A stretch of 64,000 nucleotides of DNA from JABDIP01 sp965227455 (GTDB lineage: Bacteria > Pseudomonadota > Alphaproteobacteria > DSM-16000 > Inquilinaceae), in the NCBI GenBank assembly GCA_965227455.1, contig OZ245752.1, positions 3,906,001 to 3,970,000 of the forward strand, written 5' to 3'. Of the stretch, positions 36,803 through 46,041 are shown one piece after another; the first letter of the stretch is position 1; each line of letters starts with the position of its first letter. Below the pieces are notes generated by a model. That model did no database searches and was not told where the DNA came from. It saw only the letters and a program-made list of their open reading frames with translations. The position numbers and the translations under genes are program-made.

Positions 36803-36917
36803 TTCAGGCAGCGACTGGAGACGGCTGCCTGCGTTGACATGGCTCATTGCCGCACGCCGGCGACCGAACCAGCATTGGCGGCATAGTTGGCGGATTCTAC
36901 GAACCATCAGGCTTGCC

Positions 36918-38771
36918 GTGCCTGAGCAAACACAAGCCGGCGCAAGGCGTTACAAACTTGGCCCGGTATCGATTTCGATCACCCTGGCGACCAGCATGGG
37001 GGCGCTGGTGCTGCTCGGCGTCGCTTCGGTCCTGATGATCGGGGTCGCGACCAGCCAACGCAACACTCTGAGCCTGCTGAACCAGCAATCCCAGTTGATC
37101 GTCGCCGCCATGGAGACGGCCGTCGAGAGTCACATCGATCCATCCATCGAACAGGTCGATTTCATCGCGCGGCTCTTTGAAACCGGGGCGCTCGACCTGT
37201 CCGACTCCGACCGGGTCATGGATGTGCTGACCGGCGCGCTGGCCGGAACCCCGCAGGCCGGCGCCATCCTCACCTGGGATACCGACTACAAGACGCTGGG
37301 CATCTACAACGACATCGATCGCAACGTGGGCCCCATCCTCGCCGACTTCCCGAACTCTCCCGATATCCTGGAACTCCTGGACTACATGTCCACCGCGCCG
37401 GGCCTGGTCTTTGGCGATCTGATGTATGTAGAAGGCAATACATACGTCAATCTCGGCCGCACCCTGCGGCGTGACGGCGTCCGGCAGGGATATCTCGGCG
37501 CCGGCGTCACCTTGCAGGAATTGTCGCGGCTGGTCACCGAGATCAGCGACCTGTTCGGCATCACGGCGTTCATCCTGCACGGACGCGACCGCGTCCTGGC
37601 ACACCCGTTCATGGTCGGCGGCCACCCGGAGCAATCGGTCGAGAACCCGACTGTCGGGCTGACCAGGATCGGCGATCCGGTCGTCGCCGCCATCTGGTCC
37701 GGCACGCCGACGCCCGGCTTCGAGGACGCCTGGGCGGCCGACGTCAATGTCGACACGGTATGGCTGGGCTCGCGCGAGTACATCGTGCTGTACCGCTGGA
37801 TCGACCGTTACGGCGCGGAGCCCTGGGCCCTGGGTGCGCATTTCCCGGTCGAAGTCGTCGGCGAGGAGTTCAGACGAATCCAGTTTTCGATCCTTGCCGG
37901 CATTGCCGTTCTTGTCCTTTCCCTCGGCGCGGCGATCCTGCTCGGACATGTCATCGCGGCGCCGATCAAGCGGCTGGCCGCAGGCGCCCAGCGCGTCGGC
38001 TCGCTGGATCTCGACCGCGTGGATCCATTGCCGCCGAGCGCCATCCGCGAATTGAATGACGAAGCGCACGCCTTCAACACGATGCTGGCGGGCCTAAGGT
38101 CCTTCGAGACCTATGTGCCTCGGACCCTGGTTCGCCGCCTGATCGCCAAGGGCGAGCATCAGGACGTTCGATCGGTAACCCGCGAACTCACGGTGATGTT
38201 CACCGACATCGTCGGCTTCACTGCGCAGTCCGAAGCCTTGCCAGCCGATGAGACGGCGGCCTTCCTCAACGCCCATTTCGGCCTGCTTGGCAGCTGCGTC
38301 GAGGCCGAAGCCGGCACTGTCGACAAATATATCGGCGATGCCCTGATGGCGTTCTGGAGCGCACCGGACAAACAGCGCGACCATGCGAAGCGCGCCTGCC
38401 GCGCTGCCCTTGCCATCGCGGCGACAGTGGTCGAGGACAACCGGAGCCGCGCCGAACAGGGCCTGGCGCCGATCCGCATCCGGATCGGGATCCACAGCGG
38501 GCCGGCGGTCGTCGGCAATGTCGGCGCGCCGGGCCGCATCAACTACACCGCCGTCGGCGACACGGTGAACACGGCCCAGAGACTCGAAGCCTTGGGGAAC
38601 CAGGTCGACGACGAGGCCGAGGTGACGATCCTGATCAGCGATGAGACCCGCGCCCATCTCGGCGGCGCATTCTCCATCGCAAGGGCCGGCGCGTTCCTGG
38701 TTCCGGGCAAGGAGAAGCCGCTGCAGGTATTCAGGCTTCTGCTGCCAGTTGCCCTTACCGAAGGTCGGTGA
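36918..38771 (+). CDS. Membrane-bound class III adenylate/guanylate cyclase
   Basis: A sensory nucleotide cyclase that makes cAMP (or cGMP). The GTG start at 36918 gives 617 residues; an in-frame ATG at 36780 overlaps the fbpB promoter and is unlikely. Layout: membrane helix (about residues 14-41), periplasmic sensor-like region (about 45-315), second helix (about 325-345), HAMP linker (about 346-400) and a C-terminal cyclase domain (about 420-600). The catalytic domain shows VMFTDIVGFTAQSE (metal Asp), DKYIGDALMAFWSAP and YTAVGDTVNTAQRLE. It is transcribed away from fbpB. The signal sensed is unknown. Confidence 0.9.
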   Translation: MPEQTQAGARRYKLGPVSISITLATSMGALVLLGVASVLMIGVATSQRNTLSLLNQQSQLIVAAMETAVESHIDPSIEQVDFIARLFETGALDLSDSDRVMDVLTGALAGTPQAGAILTWDTDYKTLGIYNDIDRNVGPILADFPNSPDILELLDYMSTAPGLVFGDLMYVEGNTYVNLGRTLRRDGVRQGYLGAGVTLQELSRLVTEISDLFGITAFILHGRDRVLAHPFMVGGHPEQSVENPTVGLTRIGDPVVAAIWSGTPTPGFEDAWAADVNVDTVWLGSREYIVLYRWIDRYGAEPWALGAHFPVEVVGEEFRRIQFSILAGIAVLVLSLGAAILLGHVIAAPIKRLAAGAQRVGSLDLDRVDPLPPSAIRELNDEAHAFNTMLAGLRSFETYVPRTLVRRLIAKGEHQDVRSVTRELTVMFTDIVGFTAQSEALPADETAAFLNAHFGLLGSCVEAEAGTVDKYIGDALMAFWSAPDKQRDHAKRACRAALAIAATVVEDNRSRAEQGLAPIRIRIGIHSGPAVVGNVGAPGRINYTAVGDTVNTAQRLEALGNQVDDEAEVTILISDETRAHLGGAFSIARAGAFLVPGKEKPLQVFRLLLPVALTEGR

Positions 38772-38787
38772 GGGCAAGCGGGACGGG

Positions 38788-39960
38788 CTAGGCCGGCAGT
38801 TCCTGCTCGACCAGCGCTGCCCAGAAGCTGGCTCCGGTCACCAGGGCATCGTCGTTGAAGTCGTAGCGGCTGTTGTGGTGCAGCCTGCCATCCTCTGCCG
38901 GGCCATTGCCAAGCCAGACATAGGCGCCCGGCACCGCCTGGGACAGGAAGGCGAAATCGTCGCCGGCAGTGCTGGGAGGGAAATCCCGCACCACCCGGGC
39001 CGGCCCGACCACCGACTCGGCCGCCTGCGCCGCCCTTGCGGTGACCGCCGGATCGTTCACCACCGGTGGATTGCGACGGATGAAACGATACTCGGCCGCA
39101 ACGTCCAGCCCGGCCGCGACACCGGCAGCAATGCGGCCGATTGCGGTCTCCAGGGTGTCGCGCACCTCGGGCCGGTAGGCGCGCGCGGTCCCGCGCAGAG
39201 CGACATCGTCCGGTATCACCGACCAGGCTTCAGAATCTCCACCGAAGATGCTGCAGACACTGACCACGGCGGCATCCAGTGGATCGACGGTCCTCGCCAC
39301 GATGGTCTGCAGCGCGGTCAGAAATTGGCCCGCGGCCGTGATCGGGTCGCGGCCCAGATGCGGCTTCGCGCCATGGGTGCCGACTCCGCGAAACACGACC
39401 TCCCAACTGTCCGACGAGGCCAGTTGCGGGCCGGGCGTCACGGCGATCTGGTCGGTCGCCAGTCCCGGCATGTTGTGCAGGCCGAAGACGGCGTCGGCCG
39501 GGAATCTCTCGAACAGGCCCTCCTCCACCATCACCCGGCCGCCGCCGCGCCCCTCCTCGGCAGGCTGGAACACGAAATGCACCGTGCCGTCGAAGTTGCG
39601 CGAGCTGGCCAGGTATCGCGCCGCCCCCAGCAGCATGGCGGTGTGACCGTCATGGCCGCAGGCATGCATCTGGCCGGGCCGCCGCGAGGCATGTCCGAAA
39701 TCGTTCTTCTCCGGCATCGGCAGGGCATCCATATCCGCTCTCAAGGCGACCGACCTTGTGCCCGAGCCAACGGTCAGCGTGCCGACAACGCCGGTCACCG
39801 CCAATCCGCGATCCACGGCAATGCCCCATTCGGCGAGCCGGTCGGCGACGATTCCGGCGGTTCGCTCCTCCTCGAAGGCGATCTCGGGATGGGCGTGGAT
39901 GTCGCGGCGGATCGCCTTCAACTCGTCGACATAACCGGCAATGATCGGGTTGACCGCCAT
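38788..39960 (-). CDS. M20-family amidohydrolase (hippurate-hydrolase-like)
   Basis: A 390-residue zinc-dependent amidohydrolase of the M20D group that removes acyl groups from amino acids or related amides. Metal ligands are visible in MHACGHDGHTAMLLG (about residues 99-113) and the catalytic/metal glutamates in FVFQPAEEGRGGG. The dimerisation domain lies in the middle, and the C-terminal metal His is in LHHNSRYDFND. It lies 9 bp after the TauD-like gene on the same strand, so they form a two-gene operon, perhaps for breakdown of an N-acylated or amide nutrient. Specificity is not visible. Confidence 0.9.
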   Translation of the reverse strand: MAVNPIIAGYVDELKAIRRDIHAHPEIAFEEERTAGIVADRLAEWGIAVDRGLAVTGVVGTLTVGSGTRSVALRADMDALPMPEKNDFGHASRRPGQMHACGHDGHTAMLLGAARYLASSRNFDGTVHFVFQPAEEGRGGGRVMVEEGLFERFPADAVFGLHNMPGLATDQIAVTPGPQLASSDSWEVVFRGVGTHGAKPHLGRDPITAAGQFLTALQTIVARTVDPLDAAVVSVCSIFGGDSEAWSVIPDDVALRGTARAYRPEVRDTLETAIGRIAAGVAAGLDVAAEYRFIRRNPPVVNDPAVTARAAQAAESVVGPARVVRDFPPSTAGDDFAFLSQAVPGAYVWLGNGPAEDGRLHHNSRYDFNDDALVTGASFWAALVEQELPA

Positions 39961-39969
39961 CGTGGCGCC

Positions 39970-40989
39970 TCAGCCCGCTGCCGGCACGGGCACGCCACCG
40001 CGCACCTGACCCGCCTCGACCGTCCCGTACAGCGCCTTGAAGGGTGCCGGCAGCCGGCGGCTGTTGGGCATGGCCAGCCACAGCCGTAGCAGGTGCCGGC
40101 GCCGTTCCGGCTCGGGGAAGTCCTCGAACTCGGATCTAGAATGCAGGGTCAGATAGCTGTTGAGGAACTGCATGTCGCCGGGCTCGAAATCCATGTCGAG
40201 CGCCAGGGCATCGGCGGTCCGGTCCAGCATGTCCAGCGCCTCGACCTGCCGGGCGGTCAGGCGAGGCACGTCCGGAAACCGCTGCGCGTCCTCGATATAG
40301 TCGCGGACATAGCGGACAGCAAAGACGCCGTCATCGGCCATGAAGACCGGCATCTCTGCCACCGGCGGCGCGCCCGGCGGCTGCTCGCCGCGGCGGTCGC
40401 TGAAGAAGGGCGCGCATAGCGTTTCCAGCAGGTCCGGCCGCTGCTCCCCGATCCTCCGATACACGCTGACGGCGCTCGCGACCCGACTGGCGCCGCCGGA
40501 TTTCGGCTTGGCCAGGCACAGCAGTCCGACGCAGTCGCAGCGATCGGTGTGGAACAGCAGCCGGGCGCGGGTCTCGTAGCCGCGCACCGTCGGGTCGCGG
40601 ATATCGCCGCCCAGATCGCGCACATGACCCAACAGGTCGCCCTTGCGGCTTTGCGGGACGGCAGTGCCGAGATGGGTCCCCAGCCCCCAGAATATCAGCG
40701 CCGACTCGTCCTCGCCGTAGCGCTCGATGGGCAGTCCGCGGAGCAGCACGAAACCCCGCCCTCTTTCGATCTCTTCGGCCAAGCCGGCCAGGAACCCCTC
40801 CAAACCGGGCAAGGGAAACTCAGTCCGCCCCACCTCCTCCAGGCGCCGGCCGGTCGATTGCGCGGCGCGTAGCGCGCCGTCGATCTCCTCGATCTGTTCG
40901 GAGGTCAGGGTCACGGTCCAATCCTGCGACGCGCTGAGTGTGCCGCCGGTCCAGGCGGCCGCCTCGAGATCCCGGGTGTCCATCGCCAT
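39970..40989 (-). CDS. TauD/TfdA-family Fe(II)/2-oxoglutarate dioxygenase
   Basis: A 339-residue oxygenase. The ATG at 40989 has an exact AGGAGG 8 bases upstream and is preferred over the ATG at 41013. The iron site is HTD in LLFHTDRCDCVGLLC and the distal His in LHSRSEFEDFPEP; RRHLLRLWLAMP carries the 2-oxoglutarate-binding Arg. The closing MPNSRRLPAPFKALYG is a common ending of this subgroup, which includes GBBH/TauD-like enzymes. Substrate unknown. It is in an operon with the M20 hydrolase and divergent from a peptide-type binding protein, suggesting a shared uptake-and-breakdown route. Confidence 0.87.
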   Translation of the reverse strand: MAMDTRDLEAAAWTGGTLSASQDWTVTLTSEQIEEIDGALRAAQSTGRRLEEVGRTEFPLPGLEGFLAGLAEEIERGRGFVLLRGLPIERYGEDESALIFWGLGTHLGTAVPQSRKGDLLGHVRDLGGDIRDPTVRGYETRARLLFHTDRCDCVGLLCLAKPKSGGASRVASAVSVYRRIGEQRPDLLETLCAPFFSDRRGEQPPGAPPVAEMPVFMADDGVFAVRYVRDYIEDAQRFPDVPRLTARQVEALDMLDRTADALALDMDFEPGDMQFLNSYLTLHSRSEFEDFPEPERRRHLLRLWLAMPNSRRLPAPFKALYGTVEAGQVRGGVPVPAAG

Positions 40990-41069
40990 GATTGCAGCCT
41001 CCTGCCATGCCATTGGCCGAGCCTAGCCGGCAATCCCGACACCGGCCAAGCCCCGGCGCGACGCGGGCC

Positions 41070-41098
41070 GTGACCAACCGTCGTGATGCGGGCTAGAC
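41070..41098 (+). promoter_or_regulatory. Candidate promoter of the family 5 binding protein
   Basis: GTGACC (41070-41075), a 17-base spacer and CTAGAC (41093-41098) within GGGCTAGACTTGG lie about 90-120 bp upstream of the ATG at 41190. The -10 box resembles the CTAGAG boxes of P1 and P2. Confidence 0.4.
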
Positions 41099-41189
41099 TT
41101 GGCGGACAGGGCGAGGGAAACGCGGCGGCCAGTCCGGCGGCACTCAACGAAACGCCGGAACTGCCGGGGACATCAACAGGGGGAGAGCT

Positions 41190-42761
41190 ATGACCTATTG
41201 CATGAAGGGGCTGGCCGCTGCGACCGCCGGCCTGTTGCTGGCAACGTCGGCGGGGGCCGCCGAGCTGGTGATCGGATCGAAGGCCGAGCCGACCTCGCTG
41301 GATCCGCATTTCCACAGCCTGGTCACCAACATCGCCTATTCGCGGCACATCTTCGAGCCGCTGGTGGCCCAGGACGCGTCGCAGCAGCTGGTGCCGGCGC
41401 TGGCGGAGAGCTGGCGGACCCTCGATGACACCACCTGGGAATTCAAGCTGCGCTCCGGCGTCACCTGGCATGACGGCGCGCCCTTCACGGCCGCCGACGT
41501 GCTGTTCACCCTGGGCCGCGCGGGCGAAGTGCCCAACAGCCCCTCCTCGTTCAAGAGCTATACCGGGCCGATCACCGCCGCCCGGGCGATCGACGACCTG
41601 ACGATCCAGCTTGAGACGGCGCAGCCGGTGCCGCTGCTGCCGAATCTGCTGAGCTTGGTAATGATCGTCTCCGAGGCCCATGGCGACGGCGCCACCACCG
41701 AGGACTACAACGCCGGCACCGCAACCATCGGCACAGGCCCCTACAAGCTGGTCGAATGGGTCCGCGCCGACCGGCTGGTGCTGGAACGCAACGCCGAGTA
41801 TTGGGGCGAGGCGCCGGCCTTCGACCAGGTAACCTACAAGCCGATTACCAGCGACGCCTCGCGGGTCGCGGCCCTGCTGTCCGGCGATGTCGACATGATC
41901 GATGTGGTGCCGCCGGCCGACATTGCCGGGCTGCGCACTAATGAGGACCTGGTGCTCGCGGAGAGCGTCGCCAACCGGCTGCTGTTCCTGATGTTCGACA
42001 GCGACCGCGAGCAGACGCCGATGGTCACCGCCAAGGACGGATCGCCAATCGCCAATCCGTTCCTCGACGTGCGCGTCCGCCAAGCGGTGGACCTGGCCAT
42101 CGACCGCGATGCCATCGTCGGCCGCATCTTCGAGGGCAGCGCGCTCGCCACCGGCGATCTCGGCCCGCCCGGCTATTTCGGCACCAGCCCGGGTATCCTC
42201 GAGCCGACCGTGCAGGACCTGGATGCTGCCAAGGCCCTGCTGGCCGAGGCCGGCTTCGCCGACGGCTTCAAGGTCACCATCAACGGCACCAACGACCGCT
42301 ACATCAACGACGGCGACGTGGTCCAGGCGCTGGCCCAGATGCTGAGCCGGCTGGGGTTGGAGGTCGAGGCCCAGACCGAGAGTCGGGCCACCTATTTCGG
42401 CAACGCCAACAACCTGGAATACAGCCTGATGCTGCTCAGCTTCTCGCCCAACCCGGAGGTGCTGGGCATGCTGGAGGTGCTGCTGCACACCCATGACCGC
42501 GAACGCGGCCTGGGCTGGAACAATCGGGGCCGCTATTCCAACCCAGAGGTCGACCAGATCATCGTGCAGGCCCGCCAGACCATCGACCCGGCCGCGCGCG
42601 AGGCCCTGGAACAGCAGGCGGCCCAGCTTGCCGTCGGCATCGACAAGGCCCTGCTGCCGCTCTACTACCAGTACAACACCTGGGCGCTGCGCAAGGGCCT
42701 GACCTACGAGGCCCGCACCGACGAGATGACCCTTGCGATGAGCGTGCGCCCGGCGGAGTGA
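41190..42761 (+). CDS. ABC transporter substrate-binding protein, family 5 (peptide/opine type)
   Basis: A 523-residue periplasmic binding protein of the DppA/OppA family. Residues 1-23 are a signal peptide ending AGAAE. The family signature region YSRHIFEPLVAQDASQQLVPALAESW (shown in part), VTWHDGAPFTAADVLFTL and GTGPYKLVEWVRADRLVLERN are typical. The start is supported by GGGGGAGAG. No permease or ATPase genes follow, so it must serve a transporter encoded elsewhere. The divergent TauD-like and M20 genes suggest the ligand may be a modified amino acid or small peptide. Confidence 0.9.
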   Translation: MTYCMKGLAAATAGLLLATSAGAAELVIGSKAEPTSLDPHFHSLVTNIAYSRHIFEPLVAQDASQQLVPALAESWRTLDDTTWEFKLRSGVTWHDGAPFTAADVLFTLGRAGEVPNSPSSFKSYTGPITAARAIDDLTIQLETAQPVPLLPNLLSLVMIVSEAHGDGATTEDYNAGTATIGTGPYKLVEWVRADRLVLERNAEYWGEAPAFDQVTYKPITSDASRVAALLSGDVDMIDVVPPADIAGLRTNEDLVLAESVANRLLFLMFDSDREQTPMVTAKDGSPIANPFLDVRVRQAVDLAIDRDAIVGRIFEGSALATGDLGPPGYFGTSPGILEPTVQDLDAAKALLAEAGFADGFKVTINGTNDRYINDGDVVQALAQMLSRLGLEVEAQTESRATYFGNANNLEYSLMLLSFSPNPEVLGMLEVLLHTHDRERGLGWNNRGRYSNPEVDQIIVQARQTIDPAAREALEQQAAQLAVGIDKALLPLYYQYNTWALRKGLTYEARTDEMTLAMSVRPAE

Positions 42762-42780
42762 CGGAGCGGCCGAATCCGAT

Positions 42781-44097
42781 CTAGCCCGGCAGCGCCGCCA
42801 GGATCCTATCCCGGCGGCCGCTGACCGTGGCCTTGATCGCCTCGGCATCGGCCGTGAGCGGCCGGCGATCCTCGACCACGACACGGCCATCGACGATCAC
42901 CGTGCACACATCCGCCGCCGTCGCCCCATAGACCAGCGCCGGATAGGGATCGTAGAGCGGCGTCATGTGGGCGCCGGTGGCGTCGATCAGGGCGATGTCG
43001 GCGCGCTTGCCCACCTCGAGCGAGCCAATGCGGTCGTCCAGGCCGAGCGCCCGGGCACCGCCGATGGTCGCCATCTCCACGACGGTTCGGGCCGGCATCG
43101 CCGTGCGATCCGCCGTCATCAGCTTGTGCAGCTTGGCCACGTAGCCGAGCTGGCCGACCACATCCAGCGTGTTGCCGCTCATCGGTCCGTCGGTGCCGAG
43201 CCCGACGCGCACCCCGGCCTCCAGCATCGCCGGCACCGGCGCAACACCCTTCGCGGCCTTTATATTGGCGACCATGTTGTGGGCAACGCCGGCGCCGCAT
43301 GCCGCCAGCGCCGCGATGTCGGCGGCGTCGACATGGATGCAATGGGCGCCGACCAGGCGCGGCCCGAGCAGCCCCAGGGAGTTCAAATAGCCGACGGGTG
43401 TCATCCCGGACCGTTCGCGGATGACCGCCAGTTCCGCCTCGGTCTCGCAAAGATGGATCAGCACCGGCGTGCCCTCGGGACCCGCCAGCTCCCGGACCGC
43501 TTCCAGCACCGGCGTATCGAGGGAATCCGGCGCATGCGGGGCCAGCGCCGGCATCACCAGCGGATGGTCCCGCCAACCCTCCTTCAAGGCCCGGAAACGA
43601 TCGAACGCCGCCTCGGCAGTGTCTGCGTCCGGCGCCGGGCCGCCCATCACCGCCTGGCCGATCACGGCCCGGAGGCCGACCGCCCGGGCCGCCTCGGCGA
43701 CACGGTCTGAGAAGAAATACATGTCGGCGAAGCAGGTCACCCCGCCGAGCGCCATCTCCAGGCAGCCGAGCAGCGCCCCGTCATGGACCGCGCCGCTGTC
43801 GATGGCTTTCGCCTCCAGCGGCCAGATGAAGCGTTTCAGCCGGTCCGGCTCGTCGTCGCCCAGCCCCCGGAACAGGGTCATCGCGACATGAGTATGGGTG
43901 TTCACCATGCCCGGCATCACAATGCAGCCGGGCGCGTCGATCCGGCAGGCGGCCGCGACGCCTTCGGCGATTGGAGGCGGCCCGACCGCCAAGATCGCGC
44001 CGTTCTCGACCAGCACGGCGCCCGGCGAATACGCCCGGCCCTCGCCATCCAGGGTCAGCACATGGCCGCCGGTAATGGCGAGGTCCGCCGTGGACAT
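42781..44097 (-). CDS. Amidohydrolase of the adenosine/SAH deaminase (MtaD/SsnA) type
   Basis: A 438-residue metal-dependent hydrolase that would deaminate a purine derivative such as 5'-methylthioadenosine or S-adenosylhomocysteine. Metal ligands: NTHTHVAMTLFRGLGDD (His68, His70), HLCETEAELA, HCIHVDAADI and the Asp in LGTDGPMSGNT. These and the DDEPD segment after the first motif mark the TRZ/ATZ/MtaD group. It ends 8 bp from the next gene's... upstream neighbour upp lies 8 bp before its start on the same strand, so a nucleobase-salvage operon upp then deaminase is likely. Exact substrate is inferred. Confidence 0.85.
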   Translation of the reverse strand: MSTADLAITGGHVLTLDGEGRAYSPGAVLVENGAILAVGPPPIAEGVAAACRIDAPGCIVMPGMVNTHTHVAMTLFRGLGDDEPDRLKRFIWPLEAKAIDSGAVHDGALLGCLEMALGGVTCFADMYFFSDRVAEAARAVGLRAVIGQAVMGGPAPDADTAEAAFDRFRALKEGWRDHPLVMPALAPHAPDSLDTPVLEAVRELAGPEGTPVLIHLCETEAELAVIRERSGMTPVGYLNSLGLLGPRLVGAHCIHVDAADIAALAACGAGVAHNMVANIKAAKGVAPVPAMLEAGVRVGLGTDGPMSGNTLDVVGQLGYVAKLHKLMTADRTAMPARTVVEMATIGGARALGLDDRIGSLEVGKRADIALIDATGAHMTPLYDPYPALVYGATAADVCTVIVDGRVVVEDRRPLTADAEAIKATVSGRRDRILAALPG

Positions 44098-44105
44098 CGG
44101 CGGGA

Positions 44106-44756
44106 CTACTTCGTCCCGAACATCCGGTCGCCGGCGTCGCCGAGGCCCGGCATGATATAGGCGTGGTCGTTCAGGCAGCGGTCGAGGGCGGCGGTGTAGA
44201 CGGGCACGTCCGGGTGGGCGGCGTGGAAGGTAGCCACCCCTTCCGGCGCGGAGACCAGCGCCATGAAGCGGATCTGGGCGTCGCTGACGCCATGCTTGTT
44301 CAGCACGTCGACCGCGTGCACGCCGGAATTGCCGGTCGCCAGCATCGGATCCACGACGATGAACAGCCGCCCTTCCGGCCCCGGCAGCTTGACCAGGTAT
44401 TCGACCGGCATCTTGGTCTCGGGATCGCGGTAGAGGCCGACATGGCCGACCCGGGCCGAGGGGATCAGCTCCGCCAGCCCCTCCACCATGCCGAGCCCGG
44501 CACGAAGGATCGGTACCAGCGCCACTTTCTTGCCGGCGATCACCGGCGCGTCCATCGGTTCCAGCGGCGTCTCGATGGGCTCGGTGGTCAGCGGCAGGTC
44601 GCGGGTGATCTCATAGCCCATCAACAGCGCGATCTCGCGCAGCAGTGTGCGGAAGCCCATGGTCGACCGGGTGCGGTCGCGCATATGGCTCAGCTTGTGC
44701 TGGATCAGCGGATGGTCGACGACGAACAGGTTCGGGAATTCGGGATGCGTCTTCAT
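44106..44756 (-). CDS. upp: Uracil phosphoribosyltransferase
   Basis: Salvages uracil: uracil plus PRPP gives UMP. The 216-residue protein matches Upp in length. The PRPP-binding loop is VVDPMLATGNSGVHAV (about residues 134-149), the N-terminal VVDHPLIQHKLSHMRDRTRST and LLMGYEITRDLPL are typical, and the C-terminal uracil-binding region is AYIMPGLGDAGDRMFGTK. It precedes the deaminase gene by 8 bp, so the two are probably co-transcribed. Confidence 0.95.
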   Translation of the reverse strand: MKTHPEFPNLFVVDHPLIQHKLSHMRDRTRSTMGFRTLLREIALLMGYEITRDLPLTTEPIETPLEPMDAPVIAGKKVALVPILRAGLGMVEGLAELIPSARVGHVGLYRDPETKMPVEYLVKLPGPEGRLFIVVDPMLATGNSGVHAVDVLNKHGVSDAQIRFMALVSAPEGVATFHAAHPDVPVYTAALDRCLNDHAYIMPGLGDAGDRMFGTK

Positions 44757-44814
44757 GGCCTGTGGAATGGTCGGAAGCGAAGGTCACCGACCATAGCGCG
44801 CGGCACGGCCCCGC

Positions 44815-46041
44815 TCAATCTGCGACCCAGGCCTTTTCCGCCTCGTTCAGCGTGCCGGCCCGGATCGCGGCGCGGACATCCGCCATCAGCCGGTTCATGG
44901 TCGCCACGTTGTGGATCGACAGCAGGGTCATGGAGAGGATCTCGCCGGCCTTGAGCAGGTGGTTGATGTAGGCGCGGCTGTAGGTGGCGCAGGTGGCGCA
45001 GCCGCAGCTCTCGTCGATCGGCGCCTGGTCGTCGCGGAAGCGGGTGTTGCGCAGATTGACCCGCTCGTTCGGCGCCCCCTTCATCAGCGCCCAGCCATGG
45101 CGGGCGACCCGGGTCGGGTGCACGCAGTCGAAGGTGTCCATGCCCAGCCGCACCCCGGCGAAGATGTCGCCGAAGCCGCCTATGCCCAGCAGGTGCACCG
45201 GCCGGTCCGGATGGATGTATGGCGTGCAATGGGAGACCACCTCGTACATCTGGTCCTTGTGCGCGCCGAGCGAGCCGCCGACAGCTGTGCCGAAGAACGG
45301 CCGGTCGGCGGTGTATTCCGTGCTCTCCCGCCGCAGGTCCTCATAGACGCCGCCCTGGATCACGCCATAGAGCGCCTGGCGTCCGTCATCGCCGCGATTG
45401 AACTCCTCGATGCAGCGGTCGCCCCAGCGATGGCTCATGGCCATGGATCTGGCCGTGTAGTCGCGCTCCACATGGAACGGGGTGCATTCGTCCAGCTGCA
45501 CGATCAGATCGGCGCCCAGCTTGCGCTGGATCTGGATCGAACCTTCCGGCGACAGGAACAGCTTGGAGCCGTCGAGATAGGAGCGGAATTCCGCACCCTC
45601 CTCGGTGATCTTGGTCAGCGACGGGGTGCGGCCGCCATTGCCGTCCCCGTTCCCGGTCTTGGCCCCGGACTTGGCATCGCGGTTGCGCCGGCCCTTGATC
45701 TCGTCGGCGACGCCGCCATGGCCCATGGAGAAGATCTGGAAGCCGCCGCTGTCGGTCAGCATCGGCCCATCCCAGCCCATGAAGCCGTGCAGCCCGCCCA
45801 GCTTGGCGACCCGGTCGGCGCCGGGCTGGATCATCAGGTGGTAGGTATTGGCCAGCACGATGCCGGTGCCGGCATCGCGCATCTGCTGCGGCGTTACGCC
45901 TTTGATCGCCGCCTTGGTGCCGCAGAAGATGAAGTTCGGCGTCTCGACCGCCCCGTGCGGCGTGGTCAGCCGGCCGGTGCGCGCGCCGCTCTCCGGATCG
46001 CGATGATCGATCTCGAACGCGAAGTTCGGGTAATCAGGCAT
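44815..46041 (-). CDS. tgt: Queuine tRNA-guanine transglycosylase
   Basis: Exchanges guanine 34 of GUN-anticodon tRNAs for a queuosine precursor. The 408-residue TIM-barrel protein has the nucleophile region LTDSGGFQIFSMGHGG (about residues 94-109) with its Asp, LIVQLDECTPFHVERDY with the second catalytic Asp, and the zinc site CGCATCATYSRAYINHLL plus the downstream His in LSIHN. Relative to most Tgt proteins it carries a Gly/Asn/Lys-rich insert (about 115-140) after VADEIKGRRN. Its start overlaps the end of the precursor-transporter gene by 8 bp, so uptake and use of the base are coupled. Confidence 0.95.
   Translation of the reverse strand: MPDYPNFAFEIDHRDPESGARTGRLTTPHGAVETPNFIFCGTKAAIKGVTPQQMRDAGTGIVLANTYHLMIQPGADRVAKLGGLHGFMGWDGPMLTDSGGFQIFSMGHGGVADEIKGRRNRDAKSGAKTGNGDGNGGRTPSLTKITEEGAEFRSYLDGSKLFLSPEGSIQIQRKLGADLIVQLDECTPFHVERDYTARSMAMSHRWGDRCIEEFNRGDDGRQALYGVIQGGVYEDLRRESTEYTADRPFFGTAVGGSLGAHKDQMYEVVSHCTPYIHPDRPVHLLGIGGFGDIFAGVRLGMDTFDCVHPTRVARHGWALMKGAPNERVNLRNTRFRDDQAPIDESCGCATCATYSRAYINHLLKAGEILSMTLLSIHNVATMNRLMADVRAAIRAGTLNEAEKAWVAD

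Noticed and set aside
40911..42890. Minus-strand open frame of 659 codons
   Set aside because: It lies opposite the family 5 binding protein, and its product has no domain features.
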